Source: Anaerolineae bacterium (GTDB lineage Bacteria > Chloroflexota > Anaerolineae > 4572-78 > J111). From it: a stretch of 64,000 nucleotides of DNA. Numbering within the stretch: the first letter of the stretch is position 1; each line of letters opens with the position of its first letter. Below the pieces are notes generated by a model, which ran no database searches, was not told the DNA's origin, and saw only the letters and a program-made list of their open reading frames with translations. The position numbers were made by a program, and so were the translations under genes. The DNA is taken from contig JAJVIM010000018.1 in NCBI GenBank assembly GCA_022071955.1, forward strand, positions 55,548 through 119,547, given 5' to 3'. Shown in pieces: positions 17,244 through 26,250 of this stretch.

Positions 17244-19055
17244 CTATTCGCTGTCCGGGGCGTCATCCACCAGTTGCGAGTTGTAAATTTCGGCGTAGAG
17301 CGGGCTGGTTTCCAGTAACTCGGCGTGCCGCCCCTGCGCCGCCACTGTGCCTTTGTCGAGCACCAGAATCTGATCGGCGTTGACCACCGTGCTGATGCGC
17401 TGGGCGATAACCAGGCTGGTGCGCCCTTTCATCAGCCGGTCCAGCGCGTGCTGAATTTTGGCTTCGGTGGCCAAATCCACGGCGCTGGTTGAGTCATCCA
17501 AAATGAGAATACGCGGGTTGAGCAGCAAAGCGCGGGCAATGGCGATGCGTTGCTTTTGGCCGCCGCTGAGCGTGCTGCCGCGTTCGCCCACGGGCGTGTC
17601 GTAGCCCTGCGGGAACGACATAATGAAATCGTGGGCGGCGGCGGCTGTGGCGGCCTCCATCACCTCGTCGAGCGAGGCGTTGCTCCGGCCAAAGGCAATG
17701 TTATCGCGAATGGTGCCGCTGAACAGCGTGGTTTCCTGCAGCACAATCCCAATTTGCGAGCGCAGCGAATCGAGCGTGACATCGCGCACATTGTGGCCGT
17801 CAATCCGAATTGCACCGGTGGTGGCATCGTAAAAACGGGGCAGCATGTTGATGATGGTGGTTTTGCCGGAGCCGGTCGCGCCCAGCAGCGCGATGGTTTG
17901 GCCCGGTTCGGCCTCAAAACTGACGCCGCGCAGCACCGGTTCGCCGCTGTTGAAGTAGCGGAAGGTGACGTTATCAAACGTCACCCGGCCATGCACCGGT
18001 GGCAGGGTGATGGCGTCGGGCTTGTCGGTGACATCGTTTTTGGCGTCGAGGATTTCAAAGATGCGCCCGGCCGAAACCGAAGCCTGTCCCATTTGGGTGA
18101 TGATGATGCCAAATTGCGCCAGCGGCAAAAACAGGTAAATCAGGTACAGGCTAAACTCCTGCCACTGGCCCAGCGTCAGCGTGTTGCCAATGATTTGCCG
18201 CCCGCCAAAATAGAGCACCGCCGCCTGGCCCAGGTTGGCCGTGAGAAAAATCAGCGGGAAAAGAAAAGTGAACAGCCGGGCCACGGTAATTTGCTGGTCC
18301 ATTACGTCGGTGGCGGCCCGGTTGAATTTGACCTGCTCATTTTGCTCGCGGGCAAACGCTTTGACCACGCGGATGCCGGCCAGATTCTCTTGCAGCACCG
18401 TGTTGAGCGCCGACAGTTTGGCCTGCACCCGGGCAAACAGCGGCTGGCTCACCGAGCCAAAGACCATAAACAGCACCAGCGTAATTGGCAAAATGGGCAG
18501 CATCACCAGCGCCAGCGAGACGTTGGTAGTGAACAGCAAAATCAGGGTGCCGCTGATGAGCAGAATGGCCTGCACCAAAAAAAGCAGTCCCTGCCCAATG
18601 AACAGCCGCACTTTTTCCACATCGTCGGTGGCGCGCACCATCAACTGGCCGGTGCGGTTGCGGTCGTGGTAAGAAAAAGAGAGCCGCTGGATTTGAGTGA
18701 ACAAGTCGTTGCGCAGATCAAACGCCACGCTCTGCGAGTTGCGCTCGGCGGTGAACACCTGTAAAAAGGCAAACAGGCCGCGCAGCGCAGCAAACACCAC
18801 CACTCCCCCCGCCGCGAGCGCGAGTCCGCGCAGGCTGCCGGCGGCCAAACCGGATTGGGCGGCGAGGCCGGTGGTAATGGCATCGATCATGCTACCCACC
18901 AGTCGGGGCACGGCCAGTTGTGATAGTGTGGCCAGAATCAAAAAAAGGTAGGGCAGAATAGCCAGGTATTGGTAGTGGGTCAGGTAGCGGATGGCCCGTT
19001 TCAGGCCGCCGCCGTTAGCGCCACCCGGCCGGCGGCGCGCTGACATGCTGATCAA
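17244..19055 (-). CDS. ABC exporter half-transporter, ATPase plus permease (first gene of pair)
   Basis: About 603 residues. GGAGGT lies six bases before TTG 19055, which is therefore the preferred start; ATG 19046 is the alternative. Six membrane helices are followed by an ATPase with Walker A GATGSGKTT, canonical signature TLSGGQKQRIAIA, Walker B ILILDDSTSAVD and the H-loop. In this ATPase the catalytic position after Walker B is Asp-Ser rather than Glu, while the partner gene has DEATS. One degenerate and one consensus site is the hallmark of heterodimeric exporters such as TM287/288. The two half-transporters and the MarR gene form one minus-strand unit. Confidence 0.9.
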   Translation of the reverse strand: MISMSARRRPGGANGGGLKRAIRYLTHYQYLAILPYLFLILATLSQLAVPRLVGSMIDAITTGLAAQSGLAAGSLRGLALAAGGVVVFAALRGLFAFLQVFTAERNSQSVAFDLRNDLFTQIQRLSFSYHDRNRTGQLMVRATDDVEKVRLFIGQGLLFLVQAILLISGTLILLFTTNVSLALVMLPILPITLVLFMVFGSVSQPLFARVQAKLSALNTVLQENLAGIRVVKAFAREQNEQVKFNRAATDVMDQQITVARLFTFLFPLIFLTANLGQAAVLYFGGRQIIGNTLTLGQWQEFSLYLIYLFLPLAQFGIIITQMGQASVSAGRIFEILDAKNDVTDKPDAITLPPVHGRVTFDNVTFRYFNSGEPVLRGVSFEAEPGQTIALLGATGSGKTTIINMLPRFYDATTGAIRIDGHNVRDVTLDSLRSQIGIVLQETTLFSGTIRDNIAFGRSNASLDEVMEAATAAAAHDFIMSFPQGYDTPVGERGSTLSGGQKQRIAIARALLLNPRILILDDSTSAVDLATEAKIQHALDRLMKGRTSLVIAQRISTVVNADQILVLDKGTVAAQGRHAELLETSPLYAEIYNSQLVDDAPDSE

Positions 19056-19208
19056 AATAGCACCTCCAAATTTAAGCGAGTTGGGTAATTTTTTTAGTAA
19101 TTGTGCATCTTCACGCAATTCGTAATGCGTAATTCGTAACGCATAAAAATTTCCGATCACGCATTATCCAACGATGCCCCATCGAACAGTTGATTTAATT
19201 CTCGTTTC

Positions 19209-19658
19209 TTACAACGATGAATCCAGTTTGCGGGCGGCGTGGGTTAGATCAACCAGAGCGGTGATGATGTTGGCCTGTTGGTCAGGCGGCAAAGCCGAGG
19301 TCAGGTCTTCCAGCCACAAACGGCGGGCCTCGATGGCCCGGTCAATCAGCGCCCGGCCCTCGGCGGTGAGGGTAAGCTGCTTAACCCGGCGGTCGGTAGG
19401 GTCTTCGGCGCGCGCCAGCAGCCCCTGCTCCACCAAACGCTGCACCATCTGGCTGGTGGCGGCGTTAGTAATACCCAAATGATCGCCAATATCTGACATC
19501 GGGCAGGAATCGTGGTGATACAGCCGCATCAACGTATTGAGCTGGGTTGTTGACAGGCCGTTGGCTTTGATAAAATGGATAAAATCGCGCATCGAACGGC
19601 GCATAAAAAGTTCGGCCCATTCCCGGAGCGCGGCTGAAAGTTGTTGATTTACCGACAT
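19209..19658 (-). CDS. MarR-family transcriptional regulator
   Basis: 149 residues from ATG 19658; an upstream in-frame start at 19718 would overlap the predicted promoter. The winged-helix core has STTQLNTLMRLYHH, the recognition helix region GITNAATSQMVQRLVEQGLLAR and the wing DPTDRRVKQLTLTAEG. MarR dimers usually repress their own operon and release DNA when they bind a small aromatic or toxic compound. Its position ahead of a heterodimeric ABC exporter on the same strand suggests that it controls that exporter. Confidence 0.9.
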   Translation of the reverse strand: MSVNQQLSAALREWAELFMRRSMRDFIHFIKANGLSTTQLNTLMRLYHHDSCPMSDIGDHLGITNAATSQMVQRLVEQGLLARAEDPTDRRVKQLTLTAEGRALIDRAIEARRLWLEDLTSALPPDQQANIITALVDLTHAARKLDSSL

Positions 19659-19659
19659 A

Positions 19660-19718
19660 GTTAAGCTCGCCAAGTAATTAAGCTCTCTTAACTGTATCAC
19701 GCGCTTCACGGTTTGCAA
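19660..19718 (-). promoter_or_regulatory. MarR promoter with overlapping repeat operator
   Basis: On the minus strand, TTGCAA (19713-19718) and TACAGT (19691-19696) are 16 bases apart. The stretch 19659-19693 between the -10 box and the start codon reads AGTTAAGCTC...TTAAGCTC...CTTAACT. It contains two direct TTAAGCTC copies and an inverted AGTTAAG/CTTAACT pair, a likely autoregulatory MarR site. Confidence 0.55.
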
Positions 19719-19815
19719 AATCAGATTGGGTAAATGGGCGCATAGTTTTTAGCCCAAGGTTGTGCTACAATAGAGCCTGTCGATTTGAAAAATACAATTA
19801 CGAGGGGGACTGTCA

Positions 19816-21888
19816 ATGGAAGATTTGACCGGCAGGGAATTTGGGCCGTATCGGATTGTTGCGCCGTTGGGCGAAGGCGGCATGGCCGCCGTTTACAAGG
19901 CCTACCAAACCAACATGGAGCGCTATGTGGCCCTCAAAGTGCTGCCCCGGCACTTTGCCAACGACCCCGAATTTGTGGCCCGTTTTGAACAGGAGGCCAA
20001 AGTGCTGGCCAAACTCCGGCATCCGCACATTCTGCCGGTGCACGATTATGGCGAAGTTGACGGTTTTTCTTATTTGGTGATGCCGTTCATTGAAAGCGGC
20101 GCGTTGATCAACCTGTTGCAGGAAAAACCGCTGCCGCTGGACCAGATCAACCGTTTCATTGGCCAGGTAGGCGATGCCCTGGATTACGCCCATTCGCAGG
20201 GGATCATCCACCGCGATGTGAAACCCAGCAACATTTTGGTGGATGACCGCGGCAACTGCATGCTGGTCGATTTTGGGATTGCTAAAATTGTCGAAGGCTC
20301 GGCTAATTTAACCCAGACCGGCGGCGTGCTGGGCACGCCGGCCTACATGGCCCCGGAGCAGGGGCGCGGCGGCACGGTTGACCATCGGATTGATATTTAC
20401 GCCCTCGGTGTTATTTTGTACGAAATGGCCACCGGCCGCGTGCCCTTTAAAGCCGAAACGCCCATTGCGGTGCTGGTTAAACACATCAACGATCCCCTGC
20501 CGCCGCCGCACGTGCTCAACCCGGAGCTGCCGCCGGCCGTGGAGCAGGTCATCCTCAAATCGATGGCCAAAAACCCGGAAAACCGCTTTGCCACCGCCGG
20601 CGAACTGGTGAACGCGCTGGCGGCGGCGGTGCTTGACTCGGCGCGGTTTACGCCAGCAGCCGCGGACAAAACCGAAATCGCTCGCAGTGAAGCGACGGTG
20701 CGGGCGGCTGGCCCGGATGTCCCGCCCGTGACCCAGCCCAAAAGCGGTTTGTCCAGCTATGCCTTGATCGCCGGGGTGGCCGGGGTGGGGTTGGTGCTGG
20801 TGGCCATGCTGGCCTGCGGGCTGTTGTTATTTAATGCCGGGGGGTTTTTTCAAGCTGCCGCACCCACCGAACCCGCCGCGCCCACCCGCGTGCTGGAACC
20901 CGCCGAGATCGCCCGGTTAACCGCCACCCCGGCCGCAGCAACCGCTCGCCCCACCGAGCCAAAACCGCCAACGGCCGGCGCGGCAGCGGACCAAATTGCC
21001 CAACAACCCAACGACCCGCCTACCCCCGCGCCGCCCACTTCCAGCCCTACGCCCCGGCCCACACGAACGGCCACCCCCTCGCCAACGCCCGGCCCGGCCA
21101 GTGTGCTGTTTTCGTTTGGGGCCGAGGGGATTGGCCCCGGCATGTTTTCCGATGCCCGCAGCGTGGCCGTTGATAACAACACCGGCCACATTTACGTGGG
21201 CGAGTATGTCGGCGGCCGGATTCAGGTGTTTGACGACACCGGCAAATTCATCAACCAGTGGTCAGTAGACACCGAAATGCCGCTGCGCGGGATGGATGTT
21301 GACCGGCAGGGCAACCTGTACGTGGTGCAGAGCGGCCTGATTAACAAATACAACGCCGAAACCGGCGAATCGCTGGGCCAAATTGAATACGAGCGGGGTT
21401 GGGGTTTTGACGATGTGGTGGTGGCCGCCGATGGCGCGGTGATCGCGCCCTGGTTTGGCGGTCAGGATGACATTGTGCGTTTTAACGCCGGCGGTACCCC
21501 TACGTTGACCATCAGTGAGGCGGTGAGCGGGCAGACCAACTCCTCGGAGCTGGATACCCGCGTGGCGGTAGACGGCCTGGGCAACATTTACGCTTTGGGC
21601 ACGTTCAATAACGCGGTTTTGAAATATGGCCCGGATGGCAAATATCTTGACACATTTGGCGGGGGTTCCGGGCCGGCAGCCATTGACTCGCCGATGGCCA
21701 TTGCCGTTGATGGGCAGGGCCGGGTTTACGTCAGCGAACTGGTTGGGCCGGTTAAAATTTTTGACTCCGGCGGCCAGTATCTCAACTCGATCAACGTGCA
21801 GGCTTATGGCCTGCGCTTCAATGACCAGGGCGAGTTGTTTGTCGCTTCGCGGACAAAAATTGTGAAATACAAGATCAATTTGCCCTGA
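19816..21888 (+). CDS. membrane Ser/Thr protein kinase with extracellular NHL-type beta-propeller
   Basis: 690 residues. The Hanks-type kinase domain spans about 11-270: glycine loop LGEGGMAAVY, ATP-binding Lys in VALKVL, catalytic IHRDVKPSN, metal-binding VDFGIAK and APEQG. One membrane helix follows (about 314-342), then a Pro/Thr-rich linker (345-430). Then come NHL-like repeats such as AVDNNTGHIYVGEY and AVDGQGRVYVSEL, which form a sensor propeller outside the cell (430-690). Such PASTA-free receptor kinases couple an external ligand to cytoplasmic phosphorylation. AGGGGG precedes ATG 19816, and TACAAT at 19766-19771 is a possible -10 box. The ligand and targets are unknown. Confidence 0.9.
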   Translation: MEDLTGREFGPYRIVAPLGEGGMAAVYKAYQTNMERYVALKVLPRHFANDPEFVARFEQEAKVLAKLRHPHILPVHDYGEVDGFSYLVMPFIESGALINLLQEKPLPLDQINRFIGQVGDALDYAHSQGIIHRDVKPSNILVDDRGNCMLVDFGIAKIVEGSANLTQTGGVLGTPAYMAPEQGRGGTVDHRIDIYALGVILYEMATGRVPFKAETPIAVLVKHINDPLPPPHVLNPELPPAVEQVILKSMAKNPENRFATAGELVNALAAAVLDSARFTPAAADKTEIARSEATVRAAGPDVPPVTQPKSGLSSYALIAGVAGVGLVLVAMLACGLLLFNAGGFFQAAAPTEPAAPTRVLEPAEIARLTATPAAATARPTEPKPPTAGAAADQIAQQPNDPPTPAPPTSSPTPRPTRTATPSPTPGPASVLFSFGAEGIGPGMFSDARSVAVDNNTGHIYVGEYVGGRIQVFDDTGKFINQWSVDTEMPLRGMDVDRQGNLYVVQSGLINKYNAETGESLGQIEYERGWGFDDVVVAADGAVIAPWFGGQDDIVRFNAGGTPTLTISEAVSGQTNSSELDTRVAVDGLGNIYALGTFNNAVLKYGPDGKYLDTFGGGSGPAAIDSPMAIAVDGQGRVYVSELVGPVKIFDSGGQYLNSINVQAYGLRFNDQGELFVASRTKIVKYKINLP

Positions 21889-21943
21889 AAGACCGCGTTG
21901 GCCGGCGCGGTGTATGAAGATTAAAAAATTTATTTCGGTAATC

Positions 21944-22085
21944 CCCCTCCCCTAACCCCTCCCCCTGAAGGGGGAGGGGAAAAGAGGAATTCGGTGTCAA
22001 TTTCGGGCGCTTCGCGCCCGAAATTGACACCGTTTCCTTAATTCCCCCCTTCCCAAAGGGAAGGGGGGCCAGGGGGGCTGGGGAA
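21944..22085. repeat. cloverleaf-type intergenic repeat
   Basis: An outer C-rich arm is followed by the hairpin CCCCTCCCCCTGAAGGGGGA. A central perfect stem with loop TTC (CGGTGTCAATTTCGGGCGC, about 21991-22031) follows, then the hairpin CCCCCCTTCCC...GGGAAGGGGGG, then an outer G-rich arm GGGGGGCTGGGG. The layout is the same as at 17094-17232 with different sequence, so pairing is conserved more than sequence. It lies between two genes that end here from opposite sides. Confidence 0.7.
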
Positions 22086-22182
22086 AATTTTTACCGAATT
22101 AAATTGTGAAAGTTCATTAACCGCGCCAGCAGCGGAGTAGGTCGGGCTTGCAGCCCGACAGTCACGCTACAAGCGCGACCTG

Positions 22183-23598
22183 CTACTTTGATGGCCGGGC
22201 CGGCTTATCCGGCAGCGACGGCCGGTTGGGCAGGTCCGGCTTTTCCGGCAGATTGATGTCGGGCAGCGAGTTGAGCGCCGCGCCAAGCTGGTTGATTTGC
22301 AATTGCGCCTGTGCCGGCTGCCCCAGTGAAATCTGGCCGGTGATGTCGTTGACCTTGCCGGCTAACTGCTGCAACTGCGGCATGCCGCTGGCCGACAGGC
22401 CGGCGCTGGCGTTTGACCCCAACTGAGCCAGTTGCACCAACTGTTCCGGGGTCGGCGGGTCGCCCTGCAAAATTTGCTGGCCGGCGCTGGCAAATTCGAG
22501 CGCTGTTTGGATGGCCGAGCGCGGGTCCTGCGGAATATTATTGGGCGGCAGGGCCAGTGGCGCGGCTACACCAAGCTGAGCCAGCCCGGCCTGCGCCTGC
22601 GGAATGTTACCCCCGGCCAAATGCTCGGTGACGGTGGTCAGCAGGCCGGCCAGTTCCTGCATCTCCAGGCTGCCGCTTTGCCCGGCGGCGGCGCTGGCGT
22701 TCGCCCCCAATTGGGCCAGTTGAGCCAGCTCATCCGCCGAAATCTGGCCGTCGGCGGTGGCCGCCTGGCCGGTTTGCACAAAGTCCAGCACATTTTTAAT
22801 GGCCACCTGCGGGTCGCCGCTGACCTGATTGGGCGGCACGGCCACCGCGGTGGCAATGCGGTTGTCGCGATCGGTTTGGTGGGTGGTTTGCCACGCCTGG
22901 GTCTGGCTTTGCACCGTCTGCGCGGTCTCGCTCACGGTTTGGGCGGCGGTTTCAATTTGGGCGATGGTTTCCTCGGCCAGCGCCACACCCTGCTCGAGCG
23001 AGGTGTTCACCTCGGCCATCACCTGATTGAGTTCATCCACTGCCACCACCAGCGCGGCCAGCTCGTCTTCAACCTGGCTCAATTCATCCACCGCAGCCAC
23101 GGCCAGTTCGCCGTACAGGCTGGTATAAAGCCCCAGCAGCTCCTCGGCGTAGGCCATGGCCTCGTCGGCGTTGGCAAAACTCACCTCCACCGTTTGCACC
23201 TCATCCGGCGAAACCGTGCCATCGGCGGCGGCCTGCTCGCTGGCGGCGGCAACCTGCTCGGTGGCGGCCACCGCCTCATTCACCGCCTGATCGATGAGCG
23301 CGGCCAGCTCTTCTTCGGTCATCGCCACAACCTCCGGCGGCAGATCGGTGGGCTGACCGGTGGCCTGGGGCGGCACGACCAGAGTCGCCGTTGGCGTGGG
23401 CTGGCTGGCGGCCTGCGCGGCGGTAGTGGCGGCCACGGCGGCTTCGATGGTGGCCTGATTGGCGGCCTGCGCGGCACCGGTGGCAGCGACGGCGGCTTCA
23501 ATGGTGGCCTGAGTATCGACGGGCGGGGCGGCGTTGCAGGCTGCCAACCCGGTGATCAGCAGCGCAGCGATCCCTAACAAACGCGTGGTGTTTTTCAT
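22183..23598 (-). CDS. repeat-rich secreted lipoprotein, unknown function
   Basis: 471 residues. A signal peptide ends in the lipobox LAAC (Cys near residue 21), so the mature protein is lipid-anchored outside the membrane. Two tandem 18-residue Ala-rich units (ATIEAAVAATGAAQAANQ and a near copy) follow, then a long helical, Ala/Glu-rich coiled-coil region. Two related repeats of about 80 residues come next, each with the pattern LxQLAQLGxNASA and ending in a Pro-rich stretch. The tail is Pro/Lys-rich (LPDKPARPSK), a possible wall-binding segment. AAAGGTG precedes the ATG. No known family is recognised; a cell-envelope structural or adhesion role is only a guess. Confidence 0.7.
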   Translation of the reverse strand: MKNTTRLLGIAALLITGLAACNAAPPVDTQATIEAAVAATGAAQAANQATIEAAVAATTAAQAASQPTPTATLVVPPQATGQPTDLPPEVVAMTEEELAALIDQAVNEAVAATEQVAAASEQAAADGTVSPDEVQTVEVSFANADEAMAYAEELLGLYTSLYGELAVAAVDELSQVEDELAALVVAVDELNQVMAEVNTSLEQGVALAEETIAQIETAAQTVSETAQTVQSQTQAWQTTHQTDRDNRIATAVAVPPNQVSGDPQVAIKNVLDFVQTGQAATADGQISADELAQLAQLGANASAAAGQSGSLEMQELAGLLTTVTEHLAGGNIPQAQAGLAQLGVAAPLALPPNNIPQDPRSAIQTALEFASAGQQILQGDPPTPEQLVQLAQLGSNASAGLSASGMPQLQQLAGKVNDITGQISLGQPAQAQLQINQLGAALNSLPDINLPEKPDLPNRPSLPDKPARPSK

Positions 23599-23693
23599 GA
23601 TGGCACCTTTCCGTTACAATACAGCGACTTTTCTTTTATTCTCGGCAAAAGTTGATTTTTCGCGAGTCTATTTTTATTTTTTGTGGCAACCAA

Positions 23694-24950
23694 ATGCTCA
23701 AATCCGAGTTGATCCGGCCCCGGCTCAAAATTGAAAACGATCAGGTTTCGGTGCGCGGCATCCCGGCCAATTACCAGAATCTGGCGCTGGCAACGGGCCT
23801 GATCCGGCTGTTTGGCGAGCAGGTGGGGCAGAGCCGGGCCGCGCTGGCCGAGACCCTGCGCACGTTTGAGGGCGACAGCCTCAATTACCCGGTGATTCGT
23901 GGACTGGCGGCGGTGCTGGAACAGCGGGCCGCATTTGGCAACGAGCCGCCGGTTGTTCCGGCCGAGTTGCGGGCGGCGCTTTTTGGCCGCGGGCCGGTTG
24001 CAACCCAGGCCGATATTTTTCAACCGCACAGCCGGGCCGAGGTGCTGGCCGAAACCGCAGCCCGGCTGGGGCTGAGTTCGGGGGAGGTTGAGGCCGCCAT
24101 GTTTGCCGACCTGGCCGAGGAGCAAATTCTGCTCAACCCCGGCGAGCCAATTTCGCCGGCGGATTTGATTGCCCGCTACAACCTGGAATTGGCCCGGGGT
24201 GTGCTTTATTGGGCGCGGGAAATGCGGCTGGTGGTTGAGGGCGGCTACAAAGAGGTGTTCAAATACATCAAATTATTCAAACTGATGTACACCATTCGGC
24301 CGGCGTCTGTTGGTTATCAGATTACCCTGCACGGGCCAATTTCACCGTTTGTCAGCTCAACCATTCGCTACGGCGTGCAGTTTGCCAAATTTTTGCCGGC
24401 GCTGCTGCTCTGCCCGCGCTGGCAAATGGAGGCCGAAGTTTTGCCGCCCGGCGCGGGGCGCAGCCAGCCGCTGCGGTATCAGCTCGATGACAGCACCTCG
24501 CTGCGGGGTCATTTTAAACCGGGGCGCGAATTTGACAGCCGGCTGGAGGCCGATTTTGCCGCCGAGTTTGAAACCAAGTACGGCGGAGCCAAACGCAAGT
24601 GGCAGTTGGCTCGTGAGGATGATTTGATCATTGCCGGTGATTCGGTGATGATCCCCGATTTTTCATTGACCCACCGCAAAGACGGGCGGCGGGCGCTGCT
24701 GGAAATTGTGGGTTTTTGGCATCCGCACTATTTGCAGCGCAAGCTGGACAAAGTGCGGCAGGCCGGCCGCAGCGATTTGATTTTGCTGGTGTACGAGGAT
24801 GTCAACGTGGCCGAAGGCGTATTTGAAGCGGCCGCGGCGGGTGAGGTGCTGAAGTTTCAGCGCAAACCAATTTTAAAGGATGTACTGGCTGCCGTTGACC
24901 GCAGCGCGATGCTGCCGGTGGCGGCGGGTGAGTCGCTCAGTTTGTCGTGA
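23694..24950 (+). CDS. DUF790 / Bax1-like PD-(D/E)XK nuclease
   Basis: About 418 residues from ATG 23694; an upstream TTG at 23652 would add 14 residues unlike the family. The N-terminal MLKSELIRPRLKI and the C-terminal nuclease core (MIPDFSLTH, then LLEIVGFWHPHYLQRKLDKV) match DUF790, whose archaeal member Bax1 is the structure-specific nuclease partner of the XPB helicase. The Asp, the Glu of EIVGF and the following Lys are the expected PD-(D/E)XK residues. No xpb-like helicase is next to it here, although the family is usually paired. The last 94 coding bases overlap the convergent transpeptidase gene. A role in DNA repair is inference from the family. Confidence 0.85.
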   Translation: MLKSELIRPRLKIENDQVSVRGIPANYQNLALATGLIRLFGEQVGQSRAALAETLRTFEGDSLNYPVIRGLAAVLEQRAAFGNEPPVVPAELRAALFGRGPVATQADIFQPHSRAEVLAETAARLGLSSGEVEAAMFADLAEEQILLNPGEPISPADLIARYNLELARGVLYWAREMRLVVEGGYKEVFKYIKLFKLMYTIRPASVGYQITLHGPISPFVSSTIRYGVQFAKFLPALLLCPRWQMEAEVLPPGAGRSQPLRYQLDDSTSLRGHFKPGREFDSRLEADFAAEFETKYGGAKRKWQLAREDDLIIAGDSVMIPDFSLTHRKDGRRALLEIVGFWHPHYLQRKLDKVRQAGRSDLILLVYEDVNVAEGVFEAAAAGEVLKFQRKPILKDVLAAVDRSAMLPVAAGESLSLS

Positions 24951-25954
24951 ACCCACACCCACGTGCCCGGCTCCTCCTCCGAAGCCAGCTTCCAGCCGGT
25001 TTGATTGACCGGCGTGGACCAATCGAACAGCCAGCGGGAATCGGCCATCGACATGTTGACGCAGCCGTGCGAGTGTTGAATGCCAAATTTGTCGTGCCAG
25101 TACGCGCCGTGCAGGGCAAAATTGCGGTTAAAATACATTGACCAGGGGACATCTTCCAAAAAATAGTAATCCGGGTAGCCATCGCGGCCGCTCATTTTAT
25201 TGCGCGCAATTTTAGCCCAAATTTTAAACAACCCCTGTTCGGTTTGCCACCACGGCAGCCCGGACGAAATTAGCGTGGCGTAGACCATCCGGTCGCCCTC
25301 ATACGCAGCCAGAGTCTGTTCGTACAGGTCAACCTCAATCCATTTGTCCTGCGGGGCAACACCTTCTGGTCGGGGTTTGGGCCAAATCACGGCCAGCATG
25401 CCCTGTTCAACCCAGTGATCGGGGCCAACTTTGTACCAGTCCCGGCCGTCCACAGCCTCGATGCCGTCAAATGTCAGCGTCATATATCGTTTGAGCAGGA
25501 TTGAGTTTGAGTCGGGCTGCTGGCCGGGGGCCGGCGCAGTGTAGGTATCAAACACCACCCAGGCGAAGGTTTTTGGCTCGGACAGCGCCAGCCCCATAAA
25601 AGATGAGGGCTGGTATACTTGCAGGTAGCTGGCCTGCACCCATTCATTGGGGTTGATGGCGTACCACAACTCGTTTTTGTGCAGTGTAACGGGGTAATTT
25701 TCCAGCGTTACCCAAACATAACCCTGCTCGATGGTGCGCGCCGGTTCGCTATCGGTGGGCGCGGCGAAAACCGGGACGCTGCCGGTAATAACCCGGGCGT
25801 AGGTGAGTTGTGTGGCGTCGGGCATGGCCGCCGGCGGTATAAAAATTCCGGCTGAAATCGGCGGCGTCGGCGATTCGGCCAAGGCGGCCGGGGCAACAGC
25901 AATGACCACTGCGATGAAACAGACAGGTAGCAAAACGTGTATCCAGCGGCGCAT
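24857..25954 (-). CDS. L,D-transpeptidase (YkuD) with signal peptide
   Basis: About 365 residues from ATG 25954, with AAGGAG six to seven bases upstream. A signal peptide runs to about residue 28 (ends in ALAES). SH3-like segments follow, and the C-terminal YkuD domain carries HGAYWHDKFGIQHSHGCVNM, containing the catalytic His and Cys. The enzyme makes 3-3 crosslinks in peptidoglycan or anchors proteins to it, outside the membrane. This is notable in a group where wall structure is debated. The 3' end overlaps the DUF790 gene tail to tail. Confidence 0.9.
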   Translation of the reverse strand: MRRWIHVLLPVCFIAVVIAVAPAALAESPTPPISAGIFIPPAAMPDATQLTYARVITGSVPVFAAPTDSEPARTIEQGYVWVTLENYPVTLHKNELWYAINPNEWVQASYLQVYQPSSFMGLALSEPKTFAWVVFDTYTAPAPGQQPDSNSILLKRYMTLTFDGIEAVDGRDWYKVGPDHWVEQGMLAVIWPKPRPEGVAPQDKWIEVDLYEQTLAAYEGDRMVYATLISSGLPWWQTEQGLFKIWAKIARNKMSGRDGYPDYYFLEDVPWSMYFNRNFALHGAYWHDKFGIQHSHGCVNMSMADSRWLFDWSTPVNQTGWKLASEEEPGTWVWVHDKLSDSPAATGSIALRSTAASTSFKIGLR

Positions 25955-26250
25955 GAACAACTCCTTTGGGCAGAGTTTTGGTTTTGATGGTAACAGTTGG
26001 GGTTCTACTTATGTTACGATGACCGCCAAAAATCCTTGAGGCCAATCGGCCAAACCGCGGAAAAATCGGTGGCATTGGCCGCGTAACGGTTTATCGCTGC
26101 AGCCAATCGCCGTCGCTCTAATTTTTTGACGCGATTGAACAGTTGGCGTATGCTTTCCGCGGCGAATTGCCGGTGCGGTAAATCAATCCGGTTTCCTGTA
26201 ACGCCGTGGAGCCGAACGCTCCAGTATTTATACACTTTGCGTGAAACTGA
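25955..26250. other. intergenic region, 296 bp
   Basis: This gap lies between the minus-strand transpeptidase and the plus-strand exporter. A minus-strand frame at 26014-26262 (82 codons) has no ribosome binding site that I can support and overlaps the exporter start. I see no RNA gene or strong hairpin here. Confidence 0.4.

Noticed and set aside
17550..18764. 404-codon plus-strand frame
   Set aside because: Shadow of the ABC exporter ATPase; composition is typical of antisense reading.
22432..23577. 381-codon Gly/His-rich plus-strand frame
   Set aside because: Antisense of the Ala/Gln-rich lipoprotein, which has a good signal peptide and ribosome binding site.
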